DNA of 36,491 nt, from positions 1 to 36,491 of the forward strand of contig NZ_KB907022.1 of assembly GCF_000381745.1 (NCBI RefSeq). Direction: 5' to 3'. Of this stretch, positions 25,812-35,611 are shown piece after piece. Made by a program: the position numbers and the translations under genes. The notes beneath the pieces were generated by a model that did no database searches, was not told where the DNA came from, and saw only the letters and a list, made by a program, of their open reading frames with translations. The stretch is from Psychromonas ossibalaenae ATCC BAA-1528 (lineage in GTDB: Bacteria; Pseudomonadota; Gammaproteobacteria; Enterobacterales; Psychromonadaceae). Each line of letters begins with the position of its first letter. Position 1 is the stretch's first letter.

Positions 25812-26951
25812 TTACTGATTTATAACTGCCAGATAAAGCCGGGTTTTTTCATCTATCTTGTTGATATCTAAACCTGTTTCAAGTTGTATTTTATCAAAGC
25901 GATAGCGCAGAGTGTTTCTATGTATATACAGTGTTTTACAGGTTTGCGCTATGTCACAGTTCTGCTTAAAAAATACGGTCAGGGTTTTAAGCAGTATTCC
26001 CTTGCTGTCATTTTTCTTTAACCGGGCAACAGGCTGGCATAACTGTTCGCAGCGCCAGGCATCCTGTTTTAATCCGTGAAACAAAACCGGCAGAATATTA
26101 TCCTGATAAAATAAAACATTACCTCTACCGACTGCCGACTCCATGGTCGCTTTAGCGGTTTTGAATGATTTAGCTAAACCCTGCAGTGTCGGGAAATAGC
26201 AGCCCAGCGCAATACGTATGGTAAATGTTCCTTCGCTGTCAATGCGCTGCATTAACTGCTTAATACGCTTTTCTTCTAACTGCCGGGACCAGCCGTTCTC
26301 ATTGAACGTTATTGGTTTTAATACCACTACCTCATTCATGGACACGGAGGCAATGGCCACAAGGTTGTCGCGTTCCGGGTATTCAAGCAGTTCAACTAAT
26401 TTCTGCAGGTGCTCAAGCGACAGGTGCTCACCGCTAAAAGAGTCAACCTTGACAACGGCCGCAATGCGGGGCTGAGAAAGATCTAAATCTAATCTTTCTG
26501 CAATTGATTCAAGCTGCGCTTCATTTAACTGTGTTCCTTGAATCAGCTGCAGCACCAGTTCTTCGCGGTGACGTTTGTTCCATTGAAACTGGGTAGTTAA
26601 TGCTGACTGCTCAATAATCAGCTCGGCGGTCATTTTGACCAGTTCACCATAATTGCGCACTTGCGCAGGATCACCGGAGATACCAACGACACCGATCACC
26701 TTATGCTGGAAAATAACCGGCAGATTAATACCTGGTTTTACCCCGCGCAGCTGTTTTGCGGTTGCTTTGTCTATCTCAACAATGCGGTTTTCATTAATTG
26801 CCAGTACAGCGCCTTCATGGCGGCAGCCGATACGCGAAGGATCGCCGGATCCGATAATAATGCCGTGTTCATTGATGACATTGACAGAGTGTTTAATGAT
26901 TTTCATGCTTCGCTTTACAATCTGTTTCGCGATGGAGTTTGTTAATTGCAT
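25812..26951 (-). CDS. CdaR-type sugar-diacid/glycerate regulator
   Basis: 379 residues, the length of E. coli CdaR. The N-terminal sugar-diacid recognition domain is clear (SIAKQIVKRSMKIIKHSVNV, IIIGSGDPSRIGCRHEGAVL, GVKPGINLPV, GVVGISGDPAQVRNYGELVK). The C-terminus has the PucR-like HTH region (CKTLYIHRNTLRYRFDKI). CdaR proteins sense D-glycerate and activate glucarate/galactarate genes in E. coli; here the linked targets are a permease and glycerate kinase. The ATG has only a weak site (GAGATAA). It is divergent from cysD. Confidence 0.93.
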   Translation of the reverse strand: MQLTNSIAKQIVKRSMKIIKHSVNVINEHGIIIGSGDPSRIGCRHEGAVLAINENRIVEIDKATAKQLRGVKPGINLPVIFQHKVIGVVGISGDPAQVRNYGELVKMTAELIIEQSALTTQFQWNKRHREELVLQLIQGTQLNEAQLESIAERLDLDLSQPRIAAVVKVDSFSGEHLSLEHLQKLVELLEYPERDNLVAIASVSMNEVVVLKPITFNENGWSRQLEEKRIKQLMQRIDSEGTFTIRIALGCYFPTLQGLAKSFKTAKATMESAVGRGNVLFYQDNILPVLFHGLKQDAWRCEQLCQPVARLKKNDSKGILLKTLTVFFKQNCDIAQTCKTLYIHRNTLRYRFDKIQLETGLDINKIDEKTRLYLAVINQ

Positions 26952-27217
26952 TTTATGTTATCTCGGCAGTAGAGCTGGAAGTATGCTGATATTGACCATA
27001 TTAACGGTCTCGGGTACAGGGGAGCTACGACTTTATTATAAATTTTTGCAGCTCGTTTAAAATACCGGCTGGTCTGCAAATAAGCCTTACGGCGGCTTTG
27101 TTAACTTTTTGTTATTCCTTTTCTGTATAAAAAATCTCTTTTAGGTATTTCTCTTGTTATAAGCAGACCTCTATAGTTTTAACCCTAATCAAGGCACATT
27201 GCTTAATGGAGAAACAA
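26952..27217. promoter_or_regulatory. Divergent promoter region cdaR-like / cysD
   Basis: 266-bp AT-rich spacer. Upstream of cysD there is a TATAGT box at 27172-27177 with no good -35, as expected for an activator-dependent (CysB-type) promoter, and AT-rich motifs GTTATTCC and TTGTTATAAGC at 27111-27163. No precise operator could be assigned. Confidence 0.4.
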
Positions 27218-28126
27218 ATGAGCTCAGAAAGGTTAACTCACTTACAACAGTTAGAGGCTGAAAGTATTCATATTATCCGTGAAGTTGCGGCTGAATTTGA
27301 CAACCCGGTTATGATGTATTCAGTGGGCAAGGATTCCGCTGTTATGTTACACCTTGCGCGTAAAGCTTTTTATCCGGGCAAAATTCCCTTCCCATTAATG
27401 CATGTTGATACAAACTGGAAATTCAAAGAGATGATTGCGTTCCGTGATCATATGGCTGAGAAATATGGTTTTGATCTGTTGGTGCATAAAAACCCAGACG
27501 GTCTGGCAATGAATATTAACCCTTTTGTTCACGGCAGCTCAACGCATACCGATATTATGAAAACTCAGGGGTTGAAGCAGGCATTAAATAAATGGAAATT
27601 TGATGCGGCTTTCGGCGGGGCGCGTCGTGATGAAGAAAAATCCCGTGCTAAAGAACGTGTTTACTCTTTTCGAGATAAAAACCACCGCTGGGAGCCGAAA
27701 AGTCAGCGCCCGGAACTGTGGAATACCTACAACGGTCAGGTAAATCAGGGGGAGAGTATTCGTGTATTTCCACTTTCTAACTGGACTGAGCTGGATATCT
27801 GGCAGTACATCTATCAGGAAAATATCGATATTGTGCCGCTTTATTTTGCCAAAGTGCGCCCGGTTGTTGAACGTGACGGGGTAAAAATTATGGTTGATGA
27901 TGATCGTTTTGAGCTTCAGCCGGGCGAAAAAATTAAGCAGGAAAAAGTACGTTTTAGAACATTAGGCTGTTACCCGTTAACCGGGGCTATCAACTCTGAT
28001 GCTGAAACCTTACCGGAAATTATTGAAGAGATGCTGATTGCAACAACCAGTGAGCGGGAAGGACGGTTAATCGATTCAGATCAGGCTGCTTCGATGGAGC
28101 TTAAAAAGCGTGAAGGTTATTTTTAA
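27218..28126 (+). CDS. cysD: Sulfate adenylyltransferase subunit 2
   Basis: 302 residues, identical in length to E. coli CysD when read from the ATG at 27218, which has GGAGA six bases upstream; an in-frame ATG four codons earlier overlaps that site. This PP-loop subunit makes APS from sulfate and ATP. The modified P-loop [18 protein letters not shown], the [20 protein letters not shown] block and the C-terminal [11 protein letters not shown] are all present. It is the first gene of the cysDN-permease-C-Q operon. Confidence 0.98.
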   Translation: MSSERLTHLQQLEAESIHIIREVAAEFDNPVMMYSVGKDSAVMLHLARKAFYPGKIPFPLMHVDTNWKFKEMIAFRDHMAEKYGFDLLVHKNPDGLAMNINPFVHGSSTHTDIMKTQGLKQALNKWKFDAAFGGARRDEEKSRAKERVYSFRDKNHRWEPKSQRPELWNTYNGQVNQGESIRVFPLSNWTELDIWQYIYQENIDIVPLYFAKVRPVVERDGVKIMVDDDRFELQPGEKIKQEKVRFRTLGCYPLTGAINSDAETLPEIIEEMLIATTSEREGRLIDSDQAASMELKKREGYF

Positions 28127-28179
28127 AGGGAATAAAAACCTCAACTTTTTTTGAACAGTTAAATTTTAAGGTAAATAAA

Positions 28180-29616
28180 ATGAATTCAGTAATTTCAGCA
28201 GAAATAAAAGATAAAGGTATTGAACAGTACCTGACTGACCAGCAGCATAAAAGCCTATTGCGCCTGTTAACCTGCGGCAGTGTGGATGACGGTAAGAGTA
28301 CCTTAATCGGTCGTTTATTACATGACTCTCACCAGATTTATGAAGATCAGTTAGCGTCGCTTCACTCTGACAGTCAGAAGTCAGGTACTACAGGTAATAG
28401 TGTTGATTTAGCACTGTTAGTGGACGGCTTAGCGGCTGAGCGTGAGCAGGGCATTACCATTGATGTTGCATACCGTTATTTCTCAACGGAAAAACGTAAA
28501 TTTATTATTGCAGATACCCCTGGACATGAACAGTACACTCGTAATATGGCAACGGGTGCTTCAACCTGTAATCTGGCGGTTATCTTAATCGATGCGCGTT
28601 ACGGTGTATTAACACAGACTAAACGTCATAGCTTTATTGCTTCATTGCTGGGCATTAAACATTTTGTGGTTGCTGTAAATAAAATGGATCTGGTGGATTT
28701 CTCGCAGGCCCGTTATGAAGAAATCAAAGAAAGTTATTTAGAATTTGCACGGGGACTGGAAAACGGCACGGATGATCGTTTAATTGATTTTGTGCCGCTT
28801 TCTGCTTTAAACGGCGACAATGTCGTAAATGAAAGTGAATTTACGCCCTGGTATACTGACGGTTCGTTATTATCGATTTTAGAAAGTGCTCCGATTAAAG
28901 CCGCTAATCGAGAGCAGCCGTTCCGCTTACCTGTGCAGTATGTTAACCGCCCCAATTTAGACTTCCGAGGTTTCAGCGGTACCATTGCCGCCGGTACGGT
29001 AAAAGTGGGCGACAGCGTGATATCAATGCCTTCAGGTAAAAGCTCAACGGTGAAATCACTGGTAACCTTTGACGGCGAGCTGGATCAGGCTTTTGCAGAT
29101 CAGGCGATTACTTTAACTTTGAATGATGAAATTGATGTCAGCCGTGGGGATCTGTTAGCAGTCTCTTCAAGCCCGGCACAGCTGAGTAACCGTTTCAAAG
29201 CCGATATTGTCTGGATGGGTGAAGATAAGCTTAAACCAGGTCAGCAGTATGATATTAAAGTCGCCGCCAAGAAAACTACCGGCTCAATTGAAGCTATTGA
29301 TTTTAAAGTTGATGTTAATACGCTGGAAAAATCACCCGCAGATTCGCTGGCTTTAAATGAAATTGCCTCCTGTGAAGTACTGTTAACTGAAAAAGTGGTT
29401 TTTGACCTTTATAAAGAAGTCATGGCAACGGGCAGCTTTATTATTATTGACCGCCTCACTAACGTGACGATTGGTGCGGGTATGATCACCGAAGTTTTGT
29501 CAGAAGTGCAGGTAAAACATGAATACAGTGAGTTTGAATTAGCATTCAATCAGCTGGTACGTCAGCATTTTCCGCACTGGCAGGCACTGGATCTAAACCA
29601 GTTAGCTAAAAAGTAG
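28180..29616 (+). CDS. cysN: Sulfate adenylyltransferase subunit 1 (GTPase)
   Basis: 478 residues, EF-Tu-like GTPase whose GTP hydrolysis drives APS formation by CysD. G motifs: GSVDDGKST at 33-41, DTPGHEQYT and NKMDLVD. It is followed by two beta-barrel domains and lacks the APS kinase domain found in CysNC fusions; kinase is supplied by the separate cysC downstream. AAGG precedes the ATG, 53 bp after cysD. Confidence 0.98.
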   Translation: MNSVISAEIKDKGIEQYLTDQQHKSLLRLLTCGSVDDGKSTLIGRLLHDSHQIYEDQLASLHSDSQKSGTTGNSVDLALLVDGLAAEREQGITIDVAYRYFSTEKRKFIIADTPGHEQYTRNMATGASTCNLAVILIDARYGVLTQTKRHSFIASLLGIKHFVVAVNKMDLVDFSQARYEEIKESYLEFARGLENGTDDRLIDFVPLSALNGDNVVNESEFTPWYTDGSLLSILESAPIKAANREQPFRLPVQYVNRPNLDFRGFSGTIAAGTVKVGDSVISMPSGKSSTVKSLVTFDGELDQAFADQAITLTLNDEIDVSRGDLLAVSSSPAQLSNRFKADIVWMGEDKLKPGQQYDIKVAAKKTTGSIEAIDFKVDVNTLEKSPADSLALNEIASCEVLLTEKVVFDLYKEVMATGSFIIIDRLTNVTIGAGMITEVLSEVQVKHEYSEFELAFNQLVRQHFPHWQALDLNQLAKK

Positions 29617-29626
29617 GTGTAGGATA

Positions 29627-31351
29627 ATGACATCAGTTCAGGGGCTTGTTTTAACAATTTTGCTGGCTTTAGTGGTGTTATTAATCACCACTAAAATAAA
29701 ACCTGCATTACTTTTTGTCGGCGCATTATTAATCTGCTATCTCGGCGGCTTAATAGAGGTGCCTGAACTGATGAAAAATTTTGCCAATGAATCATTATTA
29801 ACTTTGGTGTTGTTGATGATGATTTCCGGCGCACTAGAAAAAACCCGTTTAATTGCTCTAATTAGTCACTGTTTTTCTAAAGGCAGTTACACACAAGTTA
29901 TTTTAAAGTTAAGTATATCAACGGCTTTTCTTTCCTCATTCATGAATAATACCGCGGTGGTGGCTTCCCTGATCAGCGCTGTTAAGCGTAATAATCAGCA
30001 TGCACCGTCAAAACTGCTGATCCCGCTTTCTTATGCCGCTATCTGCGGCGGTACATTAACGCTGGTGGGTACTTCAACGAACTTGATTGTAAACAGTTTT
30101 GTTATTGAGAAAGGTTTACCCGCTCTGGGTTTTTTTGAGTTTTCCCTAGTAGGGCTGGCAGGTCTTGCTGCCGGTGTATTTGTACTGCTGACTTTCAGCC
30201 GTCTTTTACCGGATCGTCAGGATAATAACAGCGATCAGGCAAGCTATTTTTTAGAAGCGAAAGTAAATGTCGATTCACCACTGATCGATGTGAGTGTTTC
30301 TGAAAATAATCTGCGTAATTTACAGCAGCTGTATCTGGCTGAAATTGTGCGGGAGGGAGAAAAAATATGTCCGGTCTGTCCCAATGAGATTATTCGAGAA
30401 AAAGACCGCTTAATGTTCTGCGGTGATGTTAACAGTGTTGGTGTACTGCAGGACTTTCAAGGTTTAGACTTGTTTGCTGAACATCAGTTAAACGGGCAGA
30501 ATTTAGTCGAAGTCATTATAAGCCCATCAGCAGGTATTACCGGAAAAACCCTTAAAGAATGCCGCTTCCGAGAAAATTTTGATGCTGTAGTAGTGGCCAT
30601 TCGTCGAGGTCATACCCCGCTTGAAGGCGGGCTGGGTAAAGTAGAACTGCGTGAAGGTGATACTTTATTGCTTGCTCCCGGAAAAAGTTTTGAGAAAAAT
30701 AAAAATTTAACCCGTAATTTTGTGGTAATAAGCGGTGTTGATGCCAGCACCCGCCTAGATATCACCCGCAGTTGTGGGGTGATTTTAGGTTTTTTAACTG
30801 TGGTGCTGTTAGCTGTTTTCAATCTGGTGCCTCTATTTAAAGGCTTACTGATTTTACTCGTAGTGTCATTATTGATGGGCGCTTTGAGCTGGACTGAAGT
30901 ACGTCGTCGTTTTCCCTTGGAGATCTGGGCGATTGTCGGGGCTGCGCTGTCATTAGCGCATCTTATGACCAGTACAGGTTTGGCTGATGTTTTAGGTCGT
31001 TATTTGCAGCTGCAGTTAAATGGTTTTGGTGTATTAGGGGCATTTATTGCCATTTATCTAGTGACGCTGCTGTTAACTGAGTTGATTACCAATAATGCGG
31101 CCGCCGCATTAGCATTCCCGATTGCCTACAGTCTGGCGTTGGCTTATGACGTCAGTATTATGCCGTTCATCATGGCGGTGATTTTCGGCTCTAGCGCTAG
31201 TTTTATTTCCCCCTATGGTTATCAGACAAATTTAATGGTTTACAGTGCAGGAGATTATGAATTTAAAGATTACCTGAAAATGGGCATTCCTATGTCCATT
31301 ATCTATTCCGCGGTGGTATTGTTTACGATTCCGCAGTTGTTCCCTTTTTAG
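29627..31351 (+). CDS. SLC13/DASS-type permease with two TrkA-C domains, probable sulfate importer
   Basis: 574 residues. About five hydrophobic segments, then two TrkA-C (RCK-C) domains (about 205-285, with PNEIIREKDRLMFCGD; and about 288-365, with LVEVIISPSAGITGKTL and GDTLLLAPGKSF), then the second membrane half with the NNAAAALAFPIA and SSASFISPYGYQTN motifs; the first half has the equivalent MNNTAVVASL and GTSTNLIVNS. This is the architecture of divalent-anion:Na+ symporters of the CysP/SLC13 kind found in cys operons. It lies 10 bp after cysN and 25 bp before cysC, so sulfate is the likely substrate; selectivity was not shown by sequence. Confidence 0.88.
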   Translation: MTSVQGLVLTILLALVVLLITTKIKPALLFVGALLICYLGGLIEVPELMKNFANESLLTLVLLMMISGALEKTRLIALISHCFSKGSYTQVILKLSISTAFLSSFMNNTAVVASLISAVKRNNQHAPSKLLIPLSYAAICGGTLTLVGTSTNLIVNSFVIEKGLPALGFFEFSLVGLAGLAAGVFVLLTFSRLLPDRQDNNSDQASYFLEAKVNVDSPLIDVSVSENNLRNLQQLYLAEIVREGEKICPVCPNEIIREKDRLMFCGDVNSVGVLQDFQGLDLFAEHQLNGQNLVEVIISPSAGITGKTLKECRFRENFDAVVVAIRRGHTPLEGGLGKVELREGDTLLLAPGKSFEKNKNLTRNFVVISGVDASTRLDITRSCGVILGFLTVVLLAVFNLVPLFKGLLILLVVSLLMGALSWTEVRRRFPLEIWAIVGAALSLAHLMTSTGLADVLGRYLQLQLNGFGVLGAFIAIYLVTLLLTELITNNAAAALAFPIAYSLALAYDVSIMPFIMAVIFGSSASFISPYGYQTNLMVYSAGDYEFKDYLKMGIPMSIIYSAVVLFTIPQLFPF

Positions 31352-31376
31352 TTTTTTTAAATTTTAGAGTCTTGTT

Positions 31377-31997
31377 ATGTCTATTGATAATGCAGTTATA
31401 AAGAACAATGAGAATATCGTCTGGCACGAACATGCAGTTGATAAAAAACAGCGCAGTGAACAGAAAAAACAGAGACCCTGTGTACTTTGGTTCACCGGTT
31501 TAAGCGGCTCTGGTAAATCAACTGTCGCCGGTGCAGTTGAGCAGGCTTTATTTGAGCTCGGCGCACATACCTATCTGCTTGATGGTGATAATGTACGCAT
31601 GGGATTATGCAAAGGCCTGACTTTTAGTGATGCGGATCGTAAAGAAAATATCCGCCGTATTGGTGAAGTGGCTAAATTAATGGCTGATGCAGGATTGATT
31701 GTATTAACGGCATTTATCTCTCCACACCGGATCGATCGTGATCAAGTGCGTGAATTATTGCCGCAAGCTGAGTTTATTGAAGTTTTTGTGGATACACCGC
31801 TGGCAATTTGCGAACAGCGTGATCCAAAAGGTTTATATAAAAAAGCCCGTGCAGGAGAGATCAAAAATTTCACGGGTATTGATAGTGTTTATGAAGCACC
31901 GGAGTCTGCTGAAATTCGTGTTGAAAATGGTGACCAGCCTTTATCGGAAGCGGTAAATATCATTATTAATTACTTAAGAGAAAATGGTTATGTCTAA
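31377..31997 (+). CDS. cysC: Adenylylsulfate kinase
   Basis: 206 residues; phosphorylates APS to PAPS. Walker [10 protein letters not shown] at 41-49, [31 protein letters not shown], the FISPHR motif and [10 protein letters not shown] are typical. Its last 8 bases overlap the next gene's start. The ribosome site is weak (TCTTGTT), so it may depend on coupling with the permease gene. Confidence 0.97.
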   Translation: MSIDNAVIKNNENIVWHEHAVDKKQRSEQKKQRPCVLWFTGLSGSGKSTVAGAVEQALFELGAHTYLLDGDNVRMGLCKGLTFSDADRKENIRRIGEVAKLMADAGLIVLTAFISPHRIDRDQVRELLPQAEFIEVFVDTPLAICEQRDPKGLYKKARAGEIKNFTGIDSVYEAPESAEIRVENGDQPLSEAVNIIINYLRENGYV

Positions 31998-32772
31998 AAT
32001 AGAAATTATTACTTTTGATGAACAGTCGGTTGTGGAAGGGATTTGTAAAATTGCACGCACTGCCGGTGAGAAAATTTTAGATATTTATCAGCGTGATTTT
32101 GATATTCACATTAAAGCGGATAGTTCGCCGTTAACTGAAGCTGACTTAGCCGCCCATCAGATTATTGCTGCTGGACTTGCAGAATTAACCCCTGATATTC
32201 CAGTCTTATCTGAAGAAGATGCAGATATAGACTGGTCTGTGCGTCAGACCTGGAAGCAGTTCTGGTTAGTAGATCCTCTCGACGGAACCAAAGAATTTAT
32301 CAATAGAAACGGTGAGTTCACTGTTAATATTGCCCTGATTGAAGAAGGGCGTCCGGCTTTGGCTGTTGTTTATGCTCCGGTATTAGGTAAGTTATATTTT
32401 ACCGATAAACAGCATGCTTATTTAACCACGGCAGAAAAAGCCAATATTCGCCTGCAGGTGGAGAAACCAACTGACACTCTAAAAGTGGTCGGAAGTCGTT
32501 CACACCCAAGCCCGGATCTGGCTGAATATCTACAAAAGCTTGGTAAGCATGAGATGGTTGCGGTCGGCAGCTCATTAAAGTTCTGCTTAATTGCAGAAGG
32601 CTCTGCGAATATTTATCCGCGTTTAGGCCCGACAATGGAATGGGATACCGGTGCGGGTCATTGTGTTGCTGAAAAAGCCGGTGCAGTTGTTTGTAATTTA
32701 GACGGTCAGGCTTTACGCTATAACCAGAAAGAGAGTCTGCTCAATCCCTATTTTGAGGTTAAGGCTCTCTGA
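31990..32772 (+). CDS. cysQ: 3'(2'),5'-bisphosphate nucleotidase
   Basis: 260 residues from the ATG at 31990, preferred over the ATG at 31984 because AAGAG then stands at a better distance. Removes the 3' phosphate of PAP (and PAPS), protecting against accumulation of these nucleotides. Mg/Li-sensitive phosphatase motifs: LSEED (E75/E76), DPLDGTKEF (D95, D98, G99, T100) and [14 protein letters not shown]. Its start overlaps cysC by 8 bases, so PAPS formation and PAP removal are coupled. Confidence 0.96.
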   Translation: MSKIEIITFDEQSVVEGICKIARTAGEKILDIYQRDFDIHIKADSSPLTEADLAAHQIIAAGLAELTPDIPVLSEEDADIDWSVRQTWKQFWLVDPLDGTKEFINRNGEFTVNIALIEEGRPALAVVYAPVLGKLYFTDKQHAYLTTAEKANIRLQVEKPTDTLKVVGSRSHPSPDLAEYLQKLGKHEMVAVGSSLKFCLIAEGSANIYPRLGPTMEWDTGAGHCVAEKAGAVVCNLDGQALRYNQKESLLNPYFEVKAL

Positions 32773-32797
32773 ACCTGAGTTTAATTAGGAGAGTTTT

Positions 32798-33139
32798 ATG
32801 CTGCTGCCAAGATTAATCGGTCTGTCTGTTTTATTATCTTTTTCTGTGAATGCAGGCAAGGTAACTATCGAAAAAAGTGATTCGCTTATCCGTAATGATC
32901 TTTTTGATCAAAAACGTCAAAGGGCAGAAGAGTATAAAGAGCGGGAAGATGAAAGAAATCGTAATAATGAAGCCTGGTCATATCGTCTTGCCCCTGGTTG
33001 TGGTTTATTAAGAAATCATTATCTTATTTATCGATGTGCGGACGGGCGTTATTTTAAAGGGTATGAAGACTTGGAGCATCAGCGTTATCGACAGCTTTCT
33101 GAGCAGGAAGTAAAAAAACTAAGCCACAGAAGCGAATAA
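32798..33139 (+). CDS. Small exported protein of unknown function
   Basis: 113 residues. A signal peptide (MLLPRLIGLSVLLSFSVNAG) is followed by a highly charged helical stretch (QKRQRAEEYKEREDERNRNN) and a compact C-terminal part with two cysteines (APGCGLLRNHYLIYRCADGR) that could form a periplasmic disulfide. TTAGGAGAG precedes the ATG. It is 25 bp after cysQ on the same strand, so it may be the last gene of the cys operon. I do not recognise the family. Confidence 0.75.
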   Translation: MLLPRLIGLSVLLSFSVNAGKVTIEKSDSLIRNDLFDQKRQRAEEYKEREDERNRNNEAWSYRLAPGCGLLRNHYLIYRCADGRYFKGYEDLEHQRYRQLSEQEVKKLSHRSE

Positions 33140-33216
33140 TTCCCTTTTAGACTTAATTCTTTTAGCTAGATCGGTTATTCTGCACGCAATGAATCAACTG
33201 CAAATTGGAAAGAAAA

Positions 33217-34134
33217 ATGATTGTACTAGGACACCAAAACCCAGATTGTGATAGCTTATGTTCAGCTATCGGACTTGCTAGCTTATTTAATAAACTAGGT
33301 AAAGAAGCAACACCTGTTTTACAAGGTGAACCGAACCCGGAAGCATTATTCCTGCTTGAACAGTCAGGTCTACCTGAACCGGAAATCCGTACTTCTGTTG
33401 CCGGCGAAGAGATTTTCATTGTTGATTACTCTGACTGGAACCAGGGTACTGCAGATATGAAACAAGCAAAAATCCGCGGTATTGTAGATCATCACAAACT
33501 GGGTGATATCACTACATCAGAACCTCTTGAGTGCTGGATCTGGCCTGTAGGCTGCAGTGCAACAATCGTTTATAACATGTATAAATTCCATAATCAGACC
33601 CCAGATGCGCCGGTTGCAAAAATGATGATGGGCGCGATTATCTCTGATACGGTTAACTTCAAAGGCCCGACGACTACTGATATCGACAAAATAGCAGCTA
33701 AAGAGCTGGCTGAAATTGCCGGTGTTGCAGATTTAGAAGCTTTTGCTGATGCACAGTTTGATGCGAAATCAGATATCAAACATGTCGCCGCTTCTGAGCT
33801 TGTATTACGTGATCAGAAAGTATTTGAAATGGCCGGTGATAAATTAGCTATTGGTCAATTAGAGCTGACATCTCTTGAAACAGCATTCAGTAAAAAAACT
33901 GAGTTATTGGCTGAGATGGGCCACCTGCAGGCAGAAAATGGTTACCATTCAACAATCGTATTATTGACTGATATTAATAAGTTAGATACTACTGCACTGA
34001 TTGTTAGTAAAGATGCCGATAAAGTAGCGGCAGCATTAAACAGCAGTGTCGTTGAGCATGCATTTGAACTGCCGGGTGTAGTAAGCCGTAAAAAACAGAT
34101 CATCCCGTTCTTACAGGAAGCTTTTGAAGCTTAA
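33217..34134 (+). CDS. ppaC: Manganese-dependent inorganic pyrophosphatase, family II
   Basis: 305 residues of the DHH superfamily. I start at the ATG at 33217 with GGAAAG upstream. Metal ligands are visible: H6, D10 and D12 in GHQNPDCDS, D70 (IVDYSD) and D91-H92-H93 (VDHHK), with the C-terminal SRKKQ substrate loop. It hydrolyses pyrophosphate in the cytoplasm. Its position after the cysDNC genes is notable because ATP sulfurylase releases pyrophosphate, although it also has its own terminator and probably its own promoter. Confidence 0.97.
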   Translation: MIVLGHQNPDCDSLCSAIGLASLFNKLGKEATPVLQGEPNPEALFLLEQSGLPEPEIRTSVAGEEIFIVDYSDWNQGTADMKQAKIRGIVDHHKLGDITTSEPLECWIWPVGCSATIVYNMYKFHNQTPDAPVAKMMMGAIISDTVNFKGPTTTDIDKIAAKELAEIAGVADLEAFADAQFDAKSDIKHVAASELVLRDQKVFEMAGDKLAIGQLELTSLETAFSKKTELLAEMGHLQAENGYHSTIVLLTDINKLDTTALIVSKDADKVAAALNSSVVEHAFELPGVVSRKKQIIPFLQEAFEA

Positions 34135-34169
34135 TATGTAAAACTTCAGTTAAAAGAACAATTAATTAT

Positions 34170-34203
34170 AAAGGCGAGCATTGAAAATATGTTCGCCTTT
34201 TTT
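34170..34203 (+). terminator. Terminator after ppaC
   Basis: 12-bp stem AAAGGCGAGCAT/ATGTTCGCCTTT (one G-U) with a 7-base loop and a following T tract, 36 bp after the stop codon. Confidence 0.95.
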
Positions 34204-34264
34204 ATTGTTCTGTAATAAGTTTCTTCCTTATATTAATTTTTCTCTTCTTCGCTATTGAGGTTTT

Positions 34265-35611
34265 ATGCATATTCATATTCTCGGCATCTGCGGCACTTTT
34301 ATGGGCGGTGTTGCTATTCTCGCTAAATCGTTAGGTTATAAAGTAACTGGCTCAGATAAAAATGTTTATCCGCCGATGAGTACACAGCTCGAAGAGCAGG
34401 GGATAGAACTTATTCAAGGCTTTGATCCCGGGCAGTTAGACTGTAAGCCGGATCTGGTGGTGATCGGTAATGCAATGAGCCGCGGCAACCCGTGTGTCGA
34501 GGCCGTTTTAGATAAACAAATTCCTTACACCTCTGGTCCGCAGTGGTTATTAGAGCATGTATTAAAAGACCGCTGGGTTCTGGCGGTTGCCGGTACACAT
34601 GGAAAAACCTCGACATCAAGCATGCTGGCCTGGATTTTAGAATATGCCCATATGAAACCTGGTTTTTTAATCGGCGGTGTTCCGGAAAACTTCGGTCTGT
34701 CAGCAAGATTAGGTGAAACGCCGTTTTTTGTAATAGAAGCAGATGAATATGACAGTGCTTTTTTTGATAAACGTTCTAAGTTTGTGCATTACCACCCGCG
34801 CACCTTGGTATTAAATAATCTTGAATTTGATCATGCCGATATTTTTGATGACCTTAACGCGATTAAAAAACAGTTTCATCATCTGGTAAGAACGATTCCG
34901 GGCAGCGGGCGCATTATACTGCCGAATCAGGATGAGGCGTTAATGTCCGTTAAGCATATGGGCTGTTGGAGTGAGGTTGAATACCTTGGTGAAAACTGGT
35001 CATGTCAGAAAGTTAAACAAGACGGTACGCTGTTTGAAGTATTCCTGAATCAGGAAAAACAGGGTCAGGTAAACTGGCATTTAATGGGTGACCATAATGT
35101 TGATAATGCGCTCGGTGCTATTGCTGCTGCTCGCCATGTCGGCGTAACACCGGAAATCGCGATTGAAGCGTTAGCTGAATTTAAAAGCATTAAACGCCGT
35201 ATGGAAGTTAAAGGTAAAGTTAATAATATTACTGTTTACGATGATTTCGCCCATCATCCTACTGCGATTAAAACCACGCTGGCTGGTTTACGTGCAAAAG
35301 TGGGTAATGAGAAAATCATCGCTGTATTAGAGCCAAGATCCAATACCATGAAGTTAGGTATCCATAAAGAAGCAGTAGTTAATGCGTTGGCCGAAGCGGA
35401 TAGTGTGTATTGTTTTGAAAGTGAAAATATGAGCTGGTCGATACAGGAGTTGTTTGACGAGCAGGGAAAAGCGGTTGATATTTCGGATAGTATCGACATG
35501 CTGTGTCGTAAGTTAGTAGACAAAGCACAGCCTAATGATCATGTATTAATAATGAGTAACGGGGGTTTTGGTAATATTCACCATAAACTACTCGAAAAAC
35601 TACAGGCATGA
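34265..35611 (+). CDS. mpl: UDP-MurNAc:L-Ala-gamma-D-Glu-meso-DAP ligase
   Basis: 448 residues, the murein recycling ligase that rejoins recovered tripeptide to UDP-MurNAc. The N-terminal HILGICGTFMGGVAILAKS, the P-loop AGTHGKTSTSSMLAW (109-123) and NNLEFDHADIFDDL are characteristic of Mpl and separate it from MurC. GAGG precedes the ATG. The final four bases overlap the ubiX start (ATGA), indicating coupled translation. Confidence 0.97.
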   Translation: MHIHILGICGTFMGGVAILAKSLGYKVTGSDKNVYPPMSTQLEEQGIELIQGFDPGQLDCKPDLVVIGNAMSRGNPCVEAVLDKQIPYTSGPQWLLEHVLKDRWVLAVAGTHGKTSTSSMLAWILEYAHMKPGFLIGGVPENFGLSARLGETPFFVIEADEYDSAFFDKRSKFVHYHPRTLVLNNLEFDHADIFDDLNAIKKQFHHLVRTIPGSGRIILPNQDEALMSVKHMGCWSEVEYLGENWSCQKVKQDGTLFEVFLNQEKQGQVNWHLMGDHNVDNALGAIAAARHVGVTPEIAIEALAEFKSIKRRMEVKGKVNNITVYDDFAHHPTAIKTTLAGLRAKVGNEKIIAVLEPRSNTMKLGIHKEAVVNALAEADSVYCFESENMSWSIQELFDEQGKAVDISDSIDMLCRKLVDKAQPNDHVLIMSNGGFGNIHHKLLEKLQA

